Part shown: piece by piece, positions 1 to 9,500 of the stretch
Layout: the number at the start of each line of letters is the position of its first letter
How positions within the stretch are numbered: position 1 is the first letter of the stretch
Assembly: GCA_027450045.1 (NCBI GenBank)
Contig: DAIDKM010000027.1
Coordinates: forward strand, 1-35,859
DNA length: 35,859 bases
Reading direction: 5' to 3'
DNA from: Paludibacter sp.
GTDB lineage: Bacteria; Bacteroidota; Bacteroidia; Bacteroidales; Paludibacteraceae
Program-made: the position numbers and the translations under genes
Notes under the pieces: model-generated
The model's input: the letters and a program-made list of their open reading frames with translations, nothing else
Database searches by the model: none
Told to the model about the DNA's origin: nothing

Positions 1-1
1 A

Positions 2-886
2 TTCCAAAAATTGATGGAAGCTTCAAACATTCAGGATAAAGAAGTGATTTTGCGCGTTCTTTCCATGTATTCCAATGATCCACAAAAACGCATGGAAGAA
101 ATCAAGAATATGTCAACTGTCTTCAAAACTATTGCTGACCAGATCCTCCCAAAATTACGTCGTTCGAATGTTTCATTGACAATGGATGTAATCGGCAAAT
201 CAGATGATCAAATTGCAAGTTTGGCACAAACCAATCCAAGTCAACTAAGTGTTGAAGAATTGTTGTATGCTGCAACTTTGACAAATGATCCAGCTAAGAA
301 AGCCGCTATATATCAGAAGGTGATTGATCTTTATCCAAACGATATGCGCGGATATAACAACTTGGGAACGATTGATTTTACAAACGGCAATTATGATGAT
401 GCTGCTCGTTTGTTTGCAAAAGCTCTCGCCATTGAACCAAATTCTGCTCAAGCTAATTACAACATGGCAATCGTTGCTTTGGCTCAAGGGGATTCTGCAA
501 AAGCACAACAATATCTTGGCAATGCCGGCAACTTGGGTGGCAATGATGTTAACCAGGCTTTAGGCATTATCTATTTGCAACAAGGTGATTACGAAAAAGC
601 AAAAACTGCTTTTGGAGATGCTCCAACAAACAATGCTGCATTAGCACAAATATTGACAAAAGATTACAGCGCTGCTCGTGCCACTTTGAACAATGTAAAA
701 AATCCTGACGGCGAAACAGCTTATTTGTTGGCTATCGTAGGTGCAAGGACAAACGATCGTCAATTGGTTTATGACAGTATGCGTAAAGCTGTTGCTGCAA
801 ATTCACAATGGGGCGCTAAAGCAAAGACTGATGCAGAATTTGCAAAATATTTGACCGATACTGACTTTATGAATATCATCAAATAA
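2..886 (+). CDS. TPR-repeat envelope protein, 3' part of gene (5' end outside window)
   Basis: The frame is open from the first bases of the window, so this is the C-terminal part (about 294 residues) of a longer protein; the internal TTG/ATG at 11-16 are not believable starts. The visible part begins with a stretch containing an ILPKLRRS-like segment. It continues into tetratricopeptide repeats: the window residues around YPNDMRGYNNLGTIDFTNG and IEPNSAQANYNMAIVALAQG show the W/Y-LG-Y-A-P pattern. It ends in a KTDAEFAKYLTDTDF tail of the kind seen in large TPR proteins of Bacteroidales, some of which also carry an OmpA-like domain upstream. Such proteins are probably exported scaffolds, but the signal peptide is not in view and the partner is unknown. 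A terminator follows directly. Confidence 0.75.
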   Translation, partial: FQKLMEASNIQDKEVILRVLSMYSNDPQKRMEEIKNMSTVFKTIADQILPKLRRSNVSLTMDVIGKSDDQIASLAQTNPSQLSVEELLYAATLTNDPAKKAAIYQKVIDLYPNDMRGYNNLGTIDFTNGNYDDAARLFAKALAIEPNSAQANYNMAIVALAQGDSAKAQQYLGNAGNLGGNDVNQALGIIYLQQGDYEKAKTAFGDAPTNNAALAQILTKDYSAARATLNNVKNPDGETAYLLAIVGARTNDRQLVYDSMRKAVAANSQWGAKAKTDAEFAKYLTDTDFMNIIK

Positions 887-906
887 TTTTGATAACTATG
901 TTTTTC

Positions 907-937
907 AAAAGAGGCTGTATTTGCAGCCTCTTTTTTT
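907..937 (+). terminator. Rho-independent terminator after the TPR gene
   Basis: A perfect stem GAGGCTG (911-917) / CAGCCTC (924-930) with a six-base loop is followed by seven T residues, 21 bases after the TAA of the TPR gene. The A-run before the stem can pair with the T-run, so it may also work for transcripts coming from the other side. Confidence 0.85.
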
Positions 938-1001
938 GTGTTTTACCAGAAAGAAAAAGCTCCAACAACTTATTGAAAAGTATATTGGAGCTTTTGTATT
1001 G

Positions 1002-1072
1002 AGGTCAGTGGCGGATTCGAACCGCCGTGGAAGGTTTTGCAGACCTCTGCCTAGCCACTCGGCCAACCGACC
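1002..1072 (-). tRNA. tRNA-Cys (anticodon GCA)
   Basis: Read on the minus strand, acceptor GGTCGGT (1072-1066) pairs with ACTGACC (1009-1003) with one G-T pair. The D arm GCCGAGTGGC, an anticodon loop CTGCAAA with GCA at 1040-1038, and the T arm GGCGGTTCGAATCCGCC are all present. Discriminator base 73 is T, as expected for tRNA-Cys. The 3' CCA is not encoded (TCA follows), so it must be added after transcription. Confidence 0.95.
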
Positions 1073-1257
1073 TTAAAATCGAATGCAAAGGTAGCATCTT
1101 TCTACATGGCGACCAAATCTCCATTTCGATTATTCTTGTTTTTAACAATTGCTCAGAAATGGAAAACCCACTTTCTCATTATACGGGATATAAGCTTACC
1201 CCTAACCTCATTTTTGTTACATTTATCGACAAAATAGATTGATTGATCGATATTAAC

Positions 1258-1289
1258 TTGATTGACTGAATGAAATGACTGTATCTTTG
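1258..1289 (+). promoter_or_regulatory. Bacteroidota-type promoter for the LiaF-like gene
   Basis: TATCTTTG at 1282-1289 matches the Bacteroidota -7 box TAnnTTTG. A TTG at 1258-1260 lies 21 bases upstream, within the usual -33 to -7 spacing. The next ATG is at 1315, giving a leader of about 20 bases. Confidence 0.6.
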
Positions 1290-1314
1290 CACATCACTTT
1301 TTTATCATCTCATT

Positions 1315-2070
1315 ATGGAAAAATTAAACGAACGACGCCATCATCATCAAAACGGCCCAGCTGTGGCGATCGTTTTAATCATTGTAGGCGGGCTTTTTCT
1401 TGGATTCAATCTTGGTCTTATTCCGGATAATTATCGACCCGTTTTGATTTCATGGGAAATGTTGCTGATTGTTTTGGGTGCAATTTCTTTATTCAAAGGA
1501 CATTTTGTTAGCGGGTTTGTACTTCTGTGTTTAGGCGGTTTTTTTATACTCCCTAAAATTGTCGGGATAAGCGGCGATTTTGTGCACGTTTATTGGCCAA
1601 TTATGTTGATTATTGCGGGTCTCATCTTGCTTTTTCATCGTTTCGTCAACCCAAGGCATGCCGATTTTTCTGCTAAAATGAATGATTGGCATAGAGCTGA
1701 CAGTGGTGTAACAACAGAAAGAAATCAATCTCAAGGCGGATTTCACAAAAATGTGGTTTTTGGTAATGAAACATTTTTAGTGTTAGATCCTGAATTCAAC
1801 GGTGGAGATATCAACGTAACGTTTGGAGAAATAAAAATTGATTTGAGAAAAACACAATTGGCAGATGCAACAGTGGCTATTGAAATCAATGTTCAATTTG
1901 GCAATGTCGTTCTATATGTTCCATCCGACTGGAAAATACAACTACAGGTAAACAGCGTTTTTGGAGGATTTGAAGATAAACGCATTTTCCCAACTTCTTC
2001 AAAAGATCAAGATAAGATGCTTGTGATTTATGGTTCTACAACGTTTGGAGGCGGTGAGTTACGTAACTAA
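1315..2070 (+). CDS. LiaF-like membrane protein (cell-envelope stress sensor family)
   Basis: A 251-residue protein with a charged His-rich N-terminus (ERRHHHQNG) and four closely spaced membrane segments at about residues 14-37, 45-61, 63-83 and 88-108. A soluble linker follows, then a C-terminal region of about 100 residues rich in VFGNETF, INVTFGEIKIDL and INVQFGNVVLYVPSDW repeats. That architecture matches the LiaI/LiaF-like transmembrane domain plus the LiaF C-terminal domain (cell wall-active antibiotics response family), which in Firmicutes represses the LiaRS system. In Bacteroidota such proteins sit beside LytTR or LytS-type regulators, as here: the next gene starts 6 bases after this stop. 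Function as an envelope-stress modulator is inferred. Confidence 0.75.
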   Translation: MEKLNERRHHHQNGPAVAIVLIIVGGLFLGFNLGLIPDNYRPVLISWEMLLIVLGAISLFKGHFVSGFVLLCLGGFFILPKIVGISGDFVHVYWPIMLIIAGLILLFHRFVNPRHADFSAKMNDWHRADSGVTTERNQSQGGFHKNVVFGNETFLVLDPEFNGGDINVTFGEIKIDLRKTQLADATVAIEINVQFGNVVLYVPSDWKIQLQVNSVFGGFEDKRIFPTSSKDQDKMLVIYGSTTFGGGELRN

Positions 2071-2076
2071 TTGCTC

Positions 2077-2907
2077 ATGGATGCCTCTGACTTTCATACA
2101 CGCTGGCGTATAGCAAGGTACATTGCTCTTTGGTGCGTTGTATCGTCAGTGTTTGCATGCGTGATGATTCCACTTGTTAGTCAACCTTTCCTCAACTTAT
2201 GGTTAGATGGTGCTGTTTTTGCAGGATGGTTTGCTATTCTGATTCCCTTTTTGTGGAACGTTGTCAAATATGGAAATTTATTAGCGCTCAATTCCATCTT
2301 GAAAATAGTTGTTCTCTCGGCCCTTGGATTACTGGCTGTCAGTGTCTGGTTAGGAATAAGCCTAGTCTTTTTATATTGGATATCGGGTAGTGAAATATTT
2401 TCTCTGTTTATGCCAATTATTCCTCTTTACGGGATGATCGGGATACTCTTGTACATCATCGTAGTTCAAATCATTGCAACTGCTTGCTCACAACAAATGG
2501 AAGCCGGCAATGAAGTTTGCGAAGACACACAAATCGTAGCACCTTTCCCAGCATCCGAGCCAAAAGAATTAATTTCTTTAATCGATCGAGTCACTGTGAA
2601 AATTGGATCGAATATCCGCATGATTCCGGTGAATGACATTCTTTATTTACAGTCTGAAGGGGATTATGTGTTGATTATCACCGAAAAAGACAAATTCATC
2701 AAAGAGCAAACGATGAAGTTTTTTGAGCAAAACTTACCACAACAACAATTTGTCAGAATTCATCGCTCGTTCATTGTGAATGTCTCATTCATTTCACGTA
2801 TAGAATGTTATGGGAATAATAAACAAGCCATGACGTTACGAAATGGTGTTCAGCTTAAAATGAGCGTTGCAGGCTATCGCCTCCTCAAAGCATCGTTGAA
2901 TTTGTGA
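2077..2907 (+). CDS. Membrane-anchored LytTR-family transcription regulator
   Basis: The ATG at 2077 is preferred over the in-frame TTG at 2071, giving 276 residues. The N-terminal half has four hydrophobic helices (about residues 14-36, 43-63, 75-102, 108-135). After a short linker, residues about 168-272 form a LytTR DNA-binding domain with the hallmarks IRMIPVNDILYLQSEGDY, FVRIHRSFIVNV and ISRIE. No receiver or histidine-kinase domain is present, so this is a one-component, membrane-tethered regulator rather than a classical LytS/LytR pair. It lies 6 bases after the LiaF-like gene and is almost surely co-transcribed; that protein may be its sensor or inhibitor (inference). Confidence 0.82.
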   Translation: MDASDFHTRWRIARYIALWCVVSSVFACVMIPLVSQPFLNLWLDGAVFAGWFAILIPFLWNVVKYGNLLALNSILKIVVLSALGLLAVSVWLGISLVFLYWISGSEIFSLFMPIIPLYGMIGILLYIIVVQIIATACSQQMEAGNEVCEDTQIVAPFPASEPKELISLIDRVTVKIGSNIRMIPVNDILYLQSEGDYVLIITEKDKFIKEQTMKFFEQNLPQQQFVRIHRSFIVNVSFISRIECYGNNKQAMTLRNGVQLKMSVAGYRLLKASLNL

Positions 2908-3262
2908 GTTCGCTATGTTTTGGTTGATCTATTTTGGCAAGTCAAGATCGATGGATCAATATATTCACCCTTATTAAAATGGTCTGCTCTGACATAAGAT
3001 GAAACTTTTTAAAATATATCGAGTCTTTATTCGTCTTTCTAATAGAATCTCCTGATTTAGCATAAAGTCACTATTTCAATAAAAACATCGTTGCGTTCGC
3101 ATTGATTTTTGAGTAAATAAGAGCGTTGTCATGTATCATTTTTGTAAACTTGGAAACTTTTTTATTGTTCTAGTTTCCTGTATATAACTGATATACAGCA
3201 CATATTATTTCGTTTTATAATTTTTAACTCTCATAATTGCTTTACAATGCGTGCAAGAAGAG
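2908..3262. other. Intergenic region before the efflux operon
   Basis: About 355 AT-rich bases between the LytTR gene and the TetR promoter -7 box. I see no credible reading frame, RNA gene or strong hairpin terminator. The last 30 bases belong to the TetR promoter. Confidence 0.5.
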
Positions 3263-3270
3263 TATCTTTG
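3237..3270 (+). promoter_or_regulatory. Promoter of the TetR/RND efflux operon
   Basis: TATCTTTG at 3263-3270 matches the Bacteroidota -7 box, with TTG at 3237-3239 as a possible -33 element (spacing 23, slightly long). The box lies inside the first codons of the longest open frame, which shows that the first in-frame ATG (3247) is not used and that translation starts at 3286. Confidence 0.6.
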
Positions 3271-3285
3271 CATCAAATTTCTGAT

Positions 3286-3999
3286 ATGGAAGACGTAAAA
3301 ACTCAAATTATCACTACTGCATCGCGCCTGTTTTTACAATATGGGCTGCGGAGCGTTACCATTGATGATGTGTGCAATGAAGTGCATATCTCGAAAAAAA
3401 CGTTCTACAATTATTTTAGACAGAAAGAGGATCTCATAGACACAGTCTTATTCCAGTTTCTTGATTTAGCAAATGATAAAAAAAACAAAAATAAATCTAT
3501 CTTCGATGATTCATCGCTTAATACTATTGACAAAATCGTATTGGCGTTTAAGCATTGGAAACAAGACTCATCCATACAGCATTCAATGACGTTGATGTAC
3601 GATTTAGTGAAATATTATCCGAAAATTAGCACAAAAATCACTGAACGTCAAGAACAAAAATCAAAAGAGAGTTTCAAAAAATGGATTCAACAAGGAGTTG
3701 AGGAAGGCCTTATTCGTTCTGATGTTAGTATTGATCTATTAACAACCTACATGTATTTTCAATTCAGTAAAGCACTTTCAGAATTAATCGGGAAATTAGA
3801 AGTTAGCCTTTCTTCGACGATGGAGTTTTTGCAAGATAGCAATATTCGGGTTTTAGTCAGCGAGAAAGGGTATCGCTATTATCAGGAAAAATATAAAAAA
3901 GAATACCCGCAGCTGAACACCACATCAAGTGGAGGAGCATCGTTACCTACGGGTGGGGCATTTTATTGGTCGGAACCACCTCTCTCGGAAGAGGAGTAG
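3286..3999 (+). CDS. TetR/AcrR-family transcriptional regulator of the RND operon
   Basis: A 237-residue protein from ATG 3286, chosen because a promoter box sits just upstream and because TetR proteins normally begin with a short lead into helix 1 (MEDVKTQIITTASRLF). The N-terminal helix-turn-helix is clear: LRSVTIDDVCNEVHISKKTFYNYFRQKEDL, about residues 22-51. The rest is a helical ligand-binding and dimerisation domain. The last 25 residues are an odd Gly/Ser/Pro-rich tail (SSGGASLPTGGAF...SEPPLSEEE) unlike the rest and probably disordered. The gene is first in the operon, 57 bases ahead of the TolC-like gene, so it most likely represses the pump and itself. Confidence 0.88.
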   Translation: MEDVKTQIITTASRLFLQYGLRSVTIDDVCNEVHISKKTFYNYFRQKEDLIDTVLFQFLDLANDKKNKNKSIFDDSSLNTIDKIVLAFKHWKQDSSIQHSMTLMYDLVKYYPKISTKITERQEQKSKESFKKWIQQGVEEGLIRSDVSIDLLTTYMYFQFSKALSELIGKLEVSLSSTMEFLQDSNIRVLVSEKGYRYYQEKYKKEYPQLNTTSSGGASLPTGGAFYWSEPPLSEEE

Positions 4000-4056
4000 C
4001 CGCAGAGTTTGATTTATGTACAAGTAAATAAATTGGAAAGAGATTCATTTATCGTT

Positions 4057-5337
4057 ATGAAGAAAAGAAAAGGAATTTTAATCGCGCTTTTGGTATTCGC
4101 CGCACTGCAAGGATGGTCGCAAGAAAAACTCTCCTTGTCGCTTGCAGATGCCCGTACGTACGCGCTGAAGTATAACCGAACTTTGACAAGTGCAGGGTTA
4201 TCGCTGCAGCAAGCTCAAAGCAGCATGTGGGAATCTATTTCAAAAGGATTACCTCAAGTATCCGTTACCGGTTCGTATCAAAATTATTTAGGTGCTACTG
4301 CAAATTTTAACGGGATGAAACTCGCTTTTGGACAAGCGGGATCATTGGATGCACAAGTCAATCAAATGGTTTTTAATGCAGGGTATTGGGTGGGGTTAAA
4401 GTTGGCCAAACTGAATGAACAGATGGCAGCAACAAATAAAAGAAAAACTGAGCAGGATGTTGTTCAGCAAGTTACATCATCCTATTATGCCATTTTAGTA
4501 GGCGAAAAATTAGGCGCCTTACTTCATCAGACCAGAAACAACCTGCAAGAAATTTTGGAAAAAACCAAATCTATGGTGCAGGCAGGTGCTGCCACTCAAA
4601 CGGATGCCGATCAAATTGATGTACAAGTTGCTTCGACAGAAGACATGATTAAGTCGAATGAACGTCAGGTGGAATTGGGATACAACATGTTGCGAATTCA
4701 GTTAGGTGTACATGCCAATACACAGCTTGTGCTTACGGATTCTATTTCCCGGTTTGTGAATGACAATCAGATATATCCGCTTTTGTTACAACCCTTTTCA
4801 GTTAAGACCAACCCATCTTTTTTGGTATCTGAGAAGCAAGTGGAAATAGCCAAGCAACAAGTAAAGCAAACAAAGGCCTCTTGGTTGCCAACAATCTCAG
4901 CTTTTTATAGTTATACCTATAAATACATCAAGCCACAATTTGATCTAAGCCCCAAAAGCTATGTTGGAGTGCAAGCTTCGTGGCCACTTTTTAACAGTGG
5001 TGGAACGTTGTCGCAAATTCGGCAGGCCAAATTACAGGTTGAAATGAATGCCAATAATCTGGCCGCCTTGTCCGATCAATTAAATGTTCAAGACCAGCAA
5101 GCACGTTTTAATCTAAAGAATGCGATGGATAATTTGAAGACTCAAACAAGAAGCTTAGAAGTTGCCCATCGCGTATTTGCGGATATTATGCGGAAGCATG
5201 ATCATGGCATGGCAAGCAGTCTGGATATAACCAACGCATCCAACAATATGATTCAGGTTGAAACTAACTATGTGAATGCCATTTATAGTTTGCTGACAGC
5301 ACAAACACAAGTAGAATTATTGTTGAATAAATTTTAA
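4057..5337 (+). CDS. TolC-family outer membrane efflux protein
   Basis: ATG 4057 is chosen because it gives a proper signal peptide (MKKRKGILIALLVFAALQGWSQ, cleavage near residue 22); the in-frame ATG at 4015 or earlier codons would bury it. The mature protein is about 404 residues, normal for the family. It has the long alternating helices of the TolC fold: ALKYNRTLTSAGLSLQQAQSS near the N-terminus, the LLHQTRNNLQEILEKTKSMVQAGAATQTDADQIDV helix in the middle, and the repeated half ending in LDITNASNNMIQVETNYVNAIY. It forms the outer-membrane channel of the tripartite pump encoded by the following genes. Confidence 0.93.
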   Translation: MKKRKGILIALLVFAALQGWSQEKLSLSLADARTYALKYNRTLTSAGLSLQQAQSSMWESISKGLPQVSVTGSYQNYLGATANFNGMKLAFGQAGSLDAQVNQMVFNAGYWVGLKLAKLNEQMAATNKRKTEQDVVQQVTSSYYAILVGEKLGALLHQTRNNLQEILEKTKSMVQAGAATQTDADQIDVQVASTEDMIKSNERQVELGYNMLRIQLGVHANTQLVLTDSISRFVNDNQIYPLLLQPFSVKTNPSFLVSEKQVEIAKQQVKQTKASWLPTISAFYSYTYKYIKPQFDLSPKSYVGVQASWPLFNSGGTLSQIRQAKLQVEMNANNLAALSDQLNVQDQQARFNLKNAMDNLKTQTRSLEVAHRVFADIMRKHDHGMASSLDITNASNNMIQVETNYVNAIYSLLTAQTQVELLLNKF

Positions 5338-5379
5338 GTAGAACAAGTACAATCAATTTTTTTTCGATATGAAACGAAA

Positions 5380-5427
5380 ATGACAAAAAGATTATAGTCA
5401 AACAAAAGAATGATTATCATTTGTCAT
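5380..5427 (+). promoter_or_regulatory. Nested inverted repeats between TolC and adaptor genes (Fur-box-like core)
   Basis: The perfect palindrome AATGATTATCATT (5409-5421) resembles the core of a Fur box. It is flanked by an outer inverted repeat ATGACAAA (5380-5387) / TTTGTCAT (5420-5427). It could be an operator, or a hairpin in the operon mRNA that adjusts expression of the downstream genes. Nothing else in the operon points to iron. Confidence 0.3.
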
Positions 5428-5463
5428 GGAGTTCCATCTGACCTCTAAATAAATTATAAACAG

Positions 5464-6495
5464 ATGAATAAGTTAATGCTTACAGCTTTGAGTGGACTGA
5501 CTATTATTTCTCTGATAGGATGTTCCAAGGCAACACAAAAGAAAGAAGCGACCACGCAAATGGTTCGTGTGATCACATTAAAGAAACAAGAGATCAGTAG
5601 AACAATTGAATTTTCTTCGACGTTAGAGAGCAAGAAGGAGGTGGATTTAGTACCTGCCTCGCCGGGGAAAATTGATCATATTTTGGTCAGGATTGGAGAT
5701 CACGTCAGTAAAGGTCAGTTAGTGGTGCAAATGGATCCTACACAATTGATCACGGCAAAGATTCAGTTTGAAAATTTACAATCTGACATGAAACGTGTGG
5801 AAGCGCTTCGACAGTCGGGTACCATCACGCAACAATCGTTTGATCAAACAAAATCTCAATACGATCTGAACAAGACCAATCTCCAATATATGGAGAAAAA
5901 CGTGAATCTACGATCGCCAATTAATGGCGTTGTGTCGGCCAAAAACTTTGAAGATCAGGAGATGTATTCCGGTTCTCCCAATGCACAAACAGGGAAAGCA
6001 TCCATTGTGACAATAGTGGAAATGAATCCGCTCAAAGCTCTCGTGGATATCCCCGAATCCTATTTGCCGCAAATCAAATCAGGGATGCAAGTGAGTGTCA
6101 CAACCGATGTATTTCCCAATAAGACATTTCCTGCTCACGTGGTGCGTATCTATCCTACCATTGACCAATCGACACTTTCGGTAAAAGTAGAAATTGAAGT
6201 TCCGAATGCCGCCGAAATGTTACGTCCAGGCATGTTTTGCCGAGCAACGGTTGATTTTGGAAAGGCAGAAGCATTGGTAGTACCTTATCAAGCCGTATTG
6301 AAAATGCAAGGTTCAAATGAGCGCTATGTATTTTTGGAAAAGAACGGAAAATCAGAACGTGTAGTAGTGACCTTAGGAAAACGATTTAATGATCAAACAG
6401 AAATTGTTTCCGATAGTCTTGCGGAAGGAGATCACTTGATTGTTGTCGGTCAAAACCGATTGATCGGTGGCGATTCTATCACCGTAGTGCATTGA
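5464..6495 (+). CDS. RND efflux periplasmic adaptor (HlyD/AcrA-type membrane fusion lipoprotein)
   Basis: A 343-residue protein with a lipoprotein signal, lipobox LIGC with Cys20. It has the adaptor order: barrel-sandwich half (LVPASPGKIDHILVRIGDHVSKGQLVVQMD), a short coiled-coil hairpin (about residues 100-140, LQSDMKRVEALRQSGTITQQSFDQTKSQYDLNK), and the second lipoyl half (LRSPINGVVSAKNFEDQEMY). A beta-barrel (LKALVDIPESYLPQIKSGMQVSV) and a membrane-proximal domain (LVVPYQAVLKMQGSNERYVFL) follow. It joins the inner-membrane pump to the TolC-like channel. The gene starts 126 bases after the TolC gene and ends 42 bases before the pump gene. Confidence 0.93.
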   Translation: MNKLMLTALSGLTIISLIGCSKATQKKEATTQMVRVITLKKQEISRTIEFSSTLESKKEVDLVPASPGKIDHILVRIGDHVSKGQLVVQMDPTQLITAKIQFENLQSDMKRVEALRQSGTITQQSFDQTKSQYDLNKTNLQYMEKNVNLRSPINGVVSAKNFEDQEMYSGSPNAQTGKASIVTIVEMNPLKALVDIPESYLPQIKSGMQVSVTTDVFPNKTFPAHVVRIYPTIDQSTLSVKVEIEVPNAAEMLRPGMFCRATVDFGKAEALVVPYQAVLKMQGSNERYVFLEKNGKSERVVVTLGKRFNDQTEIVSDSLAEGDHLIVVGQNRLIGGDSITVVH

Positions 6496-6537
6496 TATTC
6501 TATTCTTTATTATATCTAAACATTGAAATGAAGTATT

Positions 6538-9500
6538 ATGAGTATATATAAATCAGCGGTAAACAATCCGATCACCACGATGATGATTTTTGTCGGCGTC
6601 ATTGTGTTTGGATTGTATTCGCTTACCCGTCTGCCTATCGATTTTTATCCGAAGATGGATTTACCCATGATTTCGGTTGTGACCACCTATTCCGGAGCTA
6701 ATGCGTCGGATATTGAAACAAATATAACCAAGCCGCTCGAAGATGCATTGAATGGGATTCAGGGATTAAAAGAGTTGACTTCAACTTCAGAAGACAATCT
6801 ATCCATTATTACGTTACAATTTGAATGGGGTACCAACCTGGACGAGTCGATGAATGACATTCGGACTTCCATAGATCAGGTATATACAAATTTTCCTGAT
6901 GGAGTGCAGCGTCCTTCTGTGGTCAAGTTCAGTACCAGCATGATGCCCATCATCATGTACTCCATTACTGCCAAAGATAGCTATCCCGGATTGTCAAAAT
7001 TAATCAACGAGAAAATTATCAATCCATTGAACCGGATTGACGGAATCGGTTCAGCTTCGATGATGGGAGCACCTCAAAGAACAATCTATGTGGACGTTGA
7101 CAAAAATCGCTTGGAGGCTTATCATTTGAGTCTGGAGCAGATTGGCAACGCCATTGGTGCGAGAAATCTCAATACCCCATCAGGCGACATTAAAATGGGG
7201 AGTTCTGATTATCAATTGCGAGTGCAAGGCCAGTTTCAAGAAAGCGATCAAATAAGAAACGTCGTCGTGGCAACTGTCAATGGTAGCCAAATTTTGGTAC
7301 GTGACCTTGCTACCGTGCGTGACACATTGCAAGATGCCACAATGGTGACAAAAGAAAACGGCAAGAATGGAATTCAGCTTATGGTGATGAAGCAGTCGGG
7401 AGCTAATACAGTAACTGTAGCGCGCGATGTGAAAGCCATGATGGTTCAAATTGAAAAAACCCTTCCTCCTGACGTGAAAGTGAAAGTGGTTTTCGACTCA
7501 TCATCGTTTATCAAAGGATCGGTTTCCAATCTTTCCGATGCACTTCTTTTTGCCTTGATTTTTGTGGCTGGTGTTGTTTTCTTTTTCTTGGGGCGCTGGC
7601 GTGCTACATTGATCATTATTTTAACAATCCCGATTTCGTTGATCACGGCATTGATCTATTTGGCCTTAACCGGGAATTCGTTGAATATCATTTCGCTCTC
7701 ATCGCTTTCCATTGCTATCGGGATGGTGGTGGACGATGCCATTGTGGTGTTGGAAAATATTACAAAACATATTGAACGTGGTAGCAGTCCGCGCGAAGCT
7801 GCGATTTATGCTACTAATGAAGTTTGGTTGGCCGTGATTGTGACAACAATGGTAGTAGTTGCAGTGTTTATGCCGTTAACTTTTGTAACAGGTATCACGG
7901 GGGTCATGTTTAATCAATTAGGCTGGATTGTTTCAATTACGGTGGTAACTTCTACGTTAGCAGCTATTACCATTACCCCGATGTTGTCGTCGCGTTTGCT
8001 GCGCTTACGTCCTAATCAACAAAAGTCGACAAAACGATATAGCTATGACAACACGGTCGGAAAATGGCTCAATCAATTAGATCATTGGTACGAGAGAAAA
8101 CTCCATTGGGCTTTGGGGCACAAAGCATGGGTATTAGGTACGGCATTCGTAATATTTGCTATCTCATTGTTTTTGGCACAATTTGTTGGAACGGAATTTT
8201 TGCCCACTTCAGATCAAAGCCAATTAACGATTAAGGCAGAACTTGCTCCCGGCACACGCGTAGAAGTGACCTCGCAAACGGCGCGAAAGATTGAACAAAT
8301 GCTTTCGAAAACTGTGCCTGAAATAGAATTAATCACTACTTCGTCCGGAGCTAACGATCAAGGTGGCATTTCGGCTATTTTCAATGGATCATCAGGAAGC
8401 AATATGATTAATATGAACATTCGATTGAAGCCCATTACCAAGCGAAAACGATCGGATTCTCAAATTGCAGAGGCCATACGTCCCGAAATTGCCAAGCTGC
8501 CTGAGATTGTAAATTATCAAGTCACTTCAGGAGGTATCTCGTTTGGTTCTTCTACTACTTTCGATATTGAAATTTACGGATATGATTTTGACGAAACCAA
8601 TAAATTGGCGCAAGAAGTGAAGCATTCAGTGGAAGGATTGCAAGGCGTTCGCGATGTTCAAATAAGTCGGAAGGATGACAAGCCGGAATTGGAAGTGGCG
8701 TTAGATCGTCAAAAATTGGCCTTGTATGGGTTGACTAACGCCGGCGTTTCGGCTGTGATTCACGATTGTGTGAATGGATTAACGGCCAGTAAGTTTCATG
8801 AAGAAGGCGATGAGTATGATATCATTGTCCGGCTTAATGCTGATGAACGCAATTCAATCACGGCATTGCAGGAACTATCCATTCCCACTCCACAGGGAAA
8901 TAATATCAAATTGAAGGAATTAGGCACTGTGAAAGAGTATTGGGCACCACCTAATATCGATCACAAAGACAAACAACGTATTGTGACAGTTTCTATTACA
9001 CCGGTAAATGTATCGTTGGGAACACTGGCCAAGGAGGTAAAAGGGAAAATTGCTAAGTTAAATGTCCCGTCAGATGTACAAATTGTTCTGGCAGGAATCT
9101 ATAAAGATCAGCAAGACTCTTTCAAGGATTTAGGATTGTTGCTTGTGCTGGTTGTTTTGCTGGTATTTATTGTCATGGCATCTCAGTTTGAATCGTTCTC
9201 AAAACCCTTTGCTATCATGTTTTCCATTCCGTTTGCTTTCACGGGTGTTATTTTGGCGCTACTGCTTACCGGAACAAAGCTTGGGATGATAGCCGCATTA
9301 GGATCTGTATTGTTGGTCGGAATCGTGGTGAAAAATGGAATTGTGATGGTCGATTTTATTAACTTGTTACGCGATAGAGGACTCCCATTGAATGAAGCCA
9401 TTACCAAAGGCGGTCGATCACGTTTGCGCCCTGTATTAATGACAGCATCGGCTACGTTTCTCGGCATGTTGCCAATGGCAATGAGTGTGGGCGACGGCGC

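Noticed and set aside
1027-1242. 71-codon plus-strand frame
   Set aside because: It starts inside the minus-strand tRNA-Cys gene and its product is unlike any protein; chance frame.
3247-3285. Upstream in-frame ATG of the TetR gene
   Set aside because: The 13 extra codons contain a TATCTTTG promoter box; the TetR fold starts at the ATG 3286.
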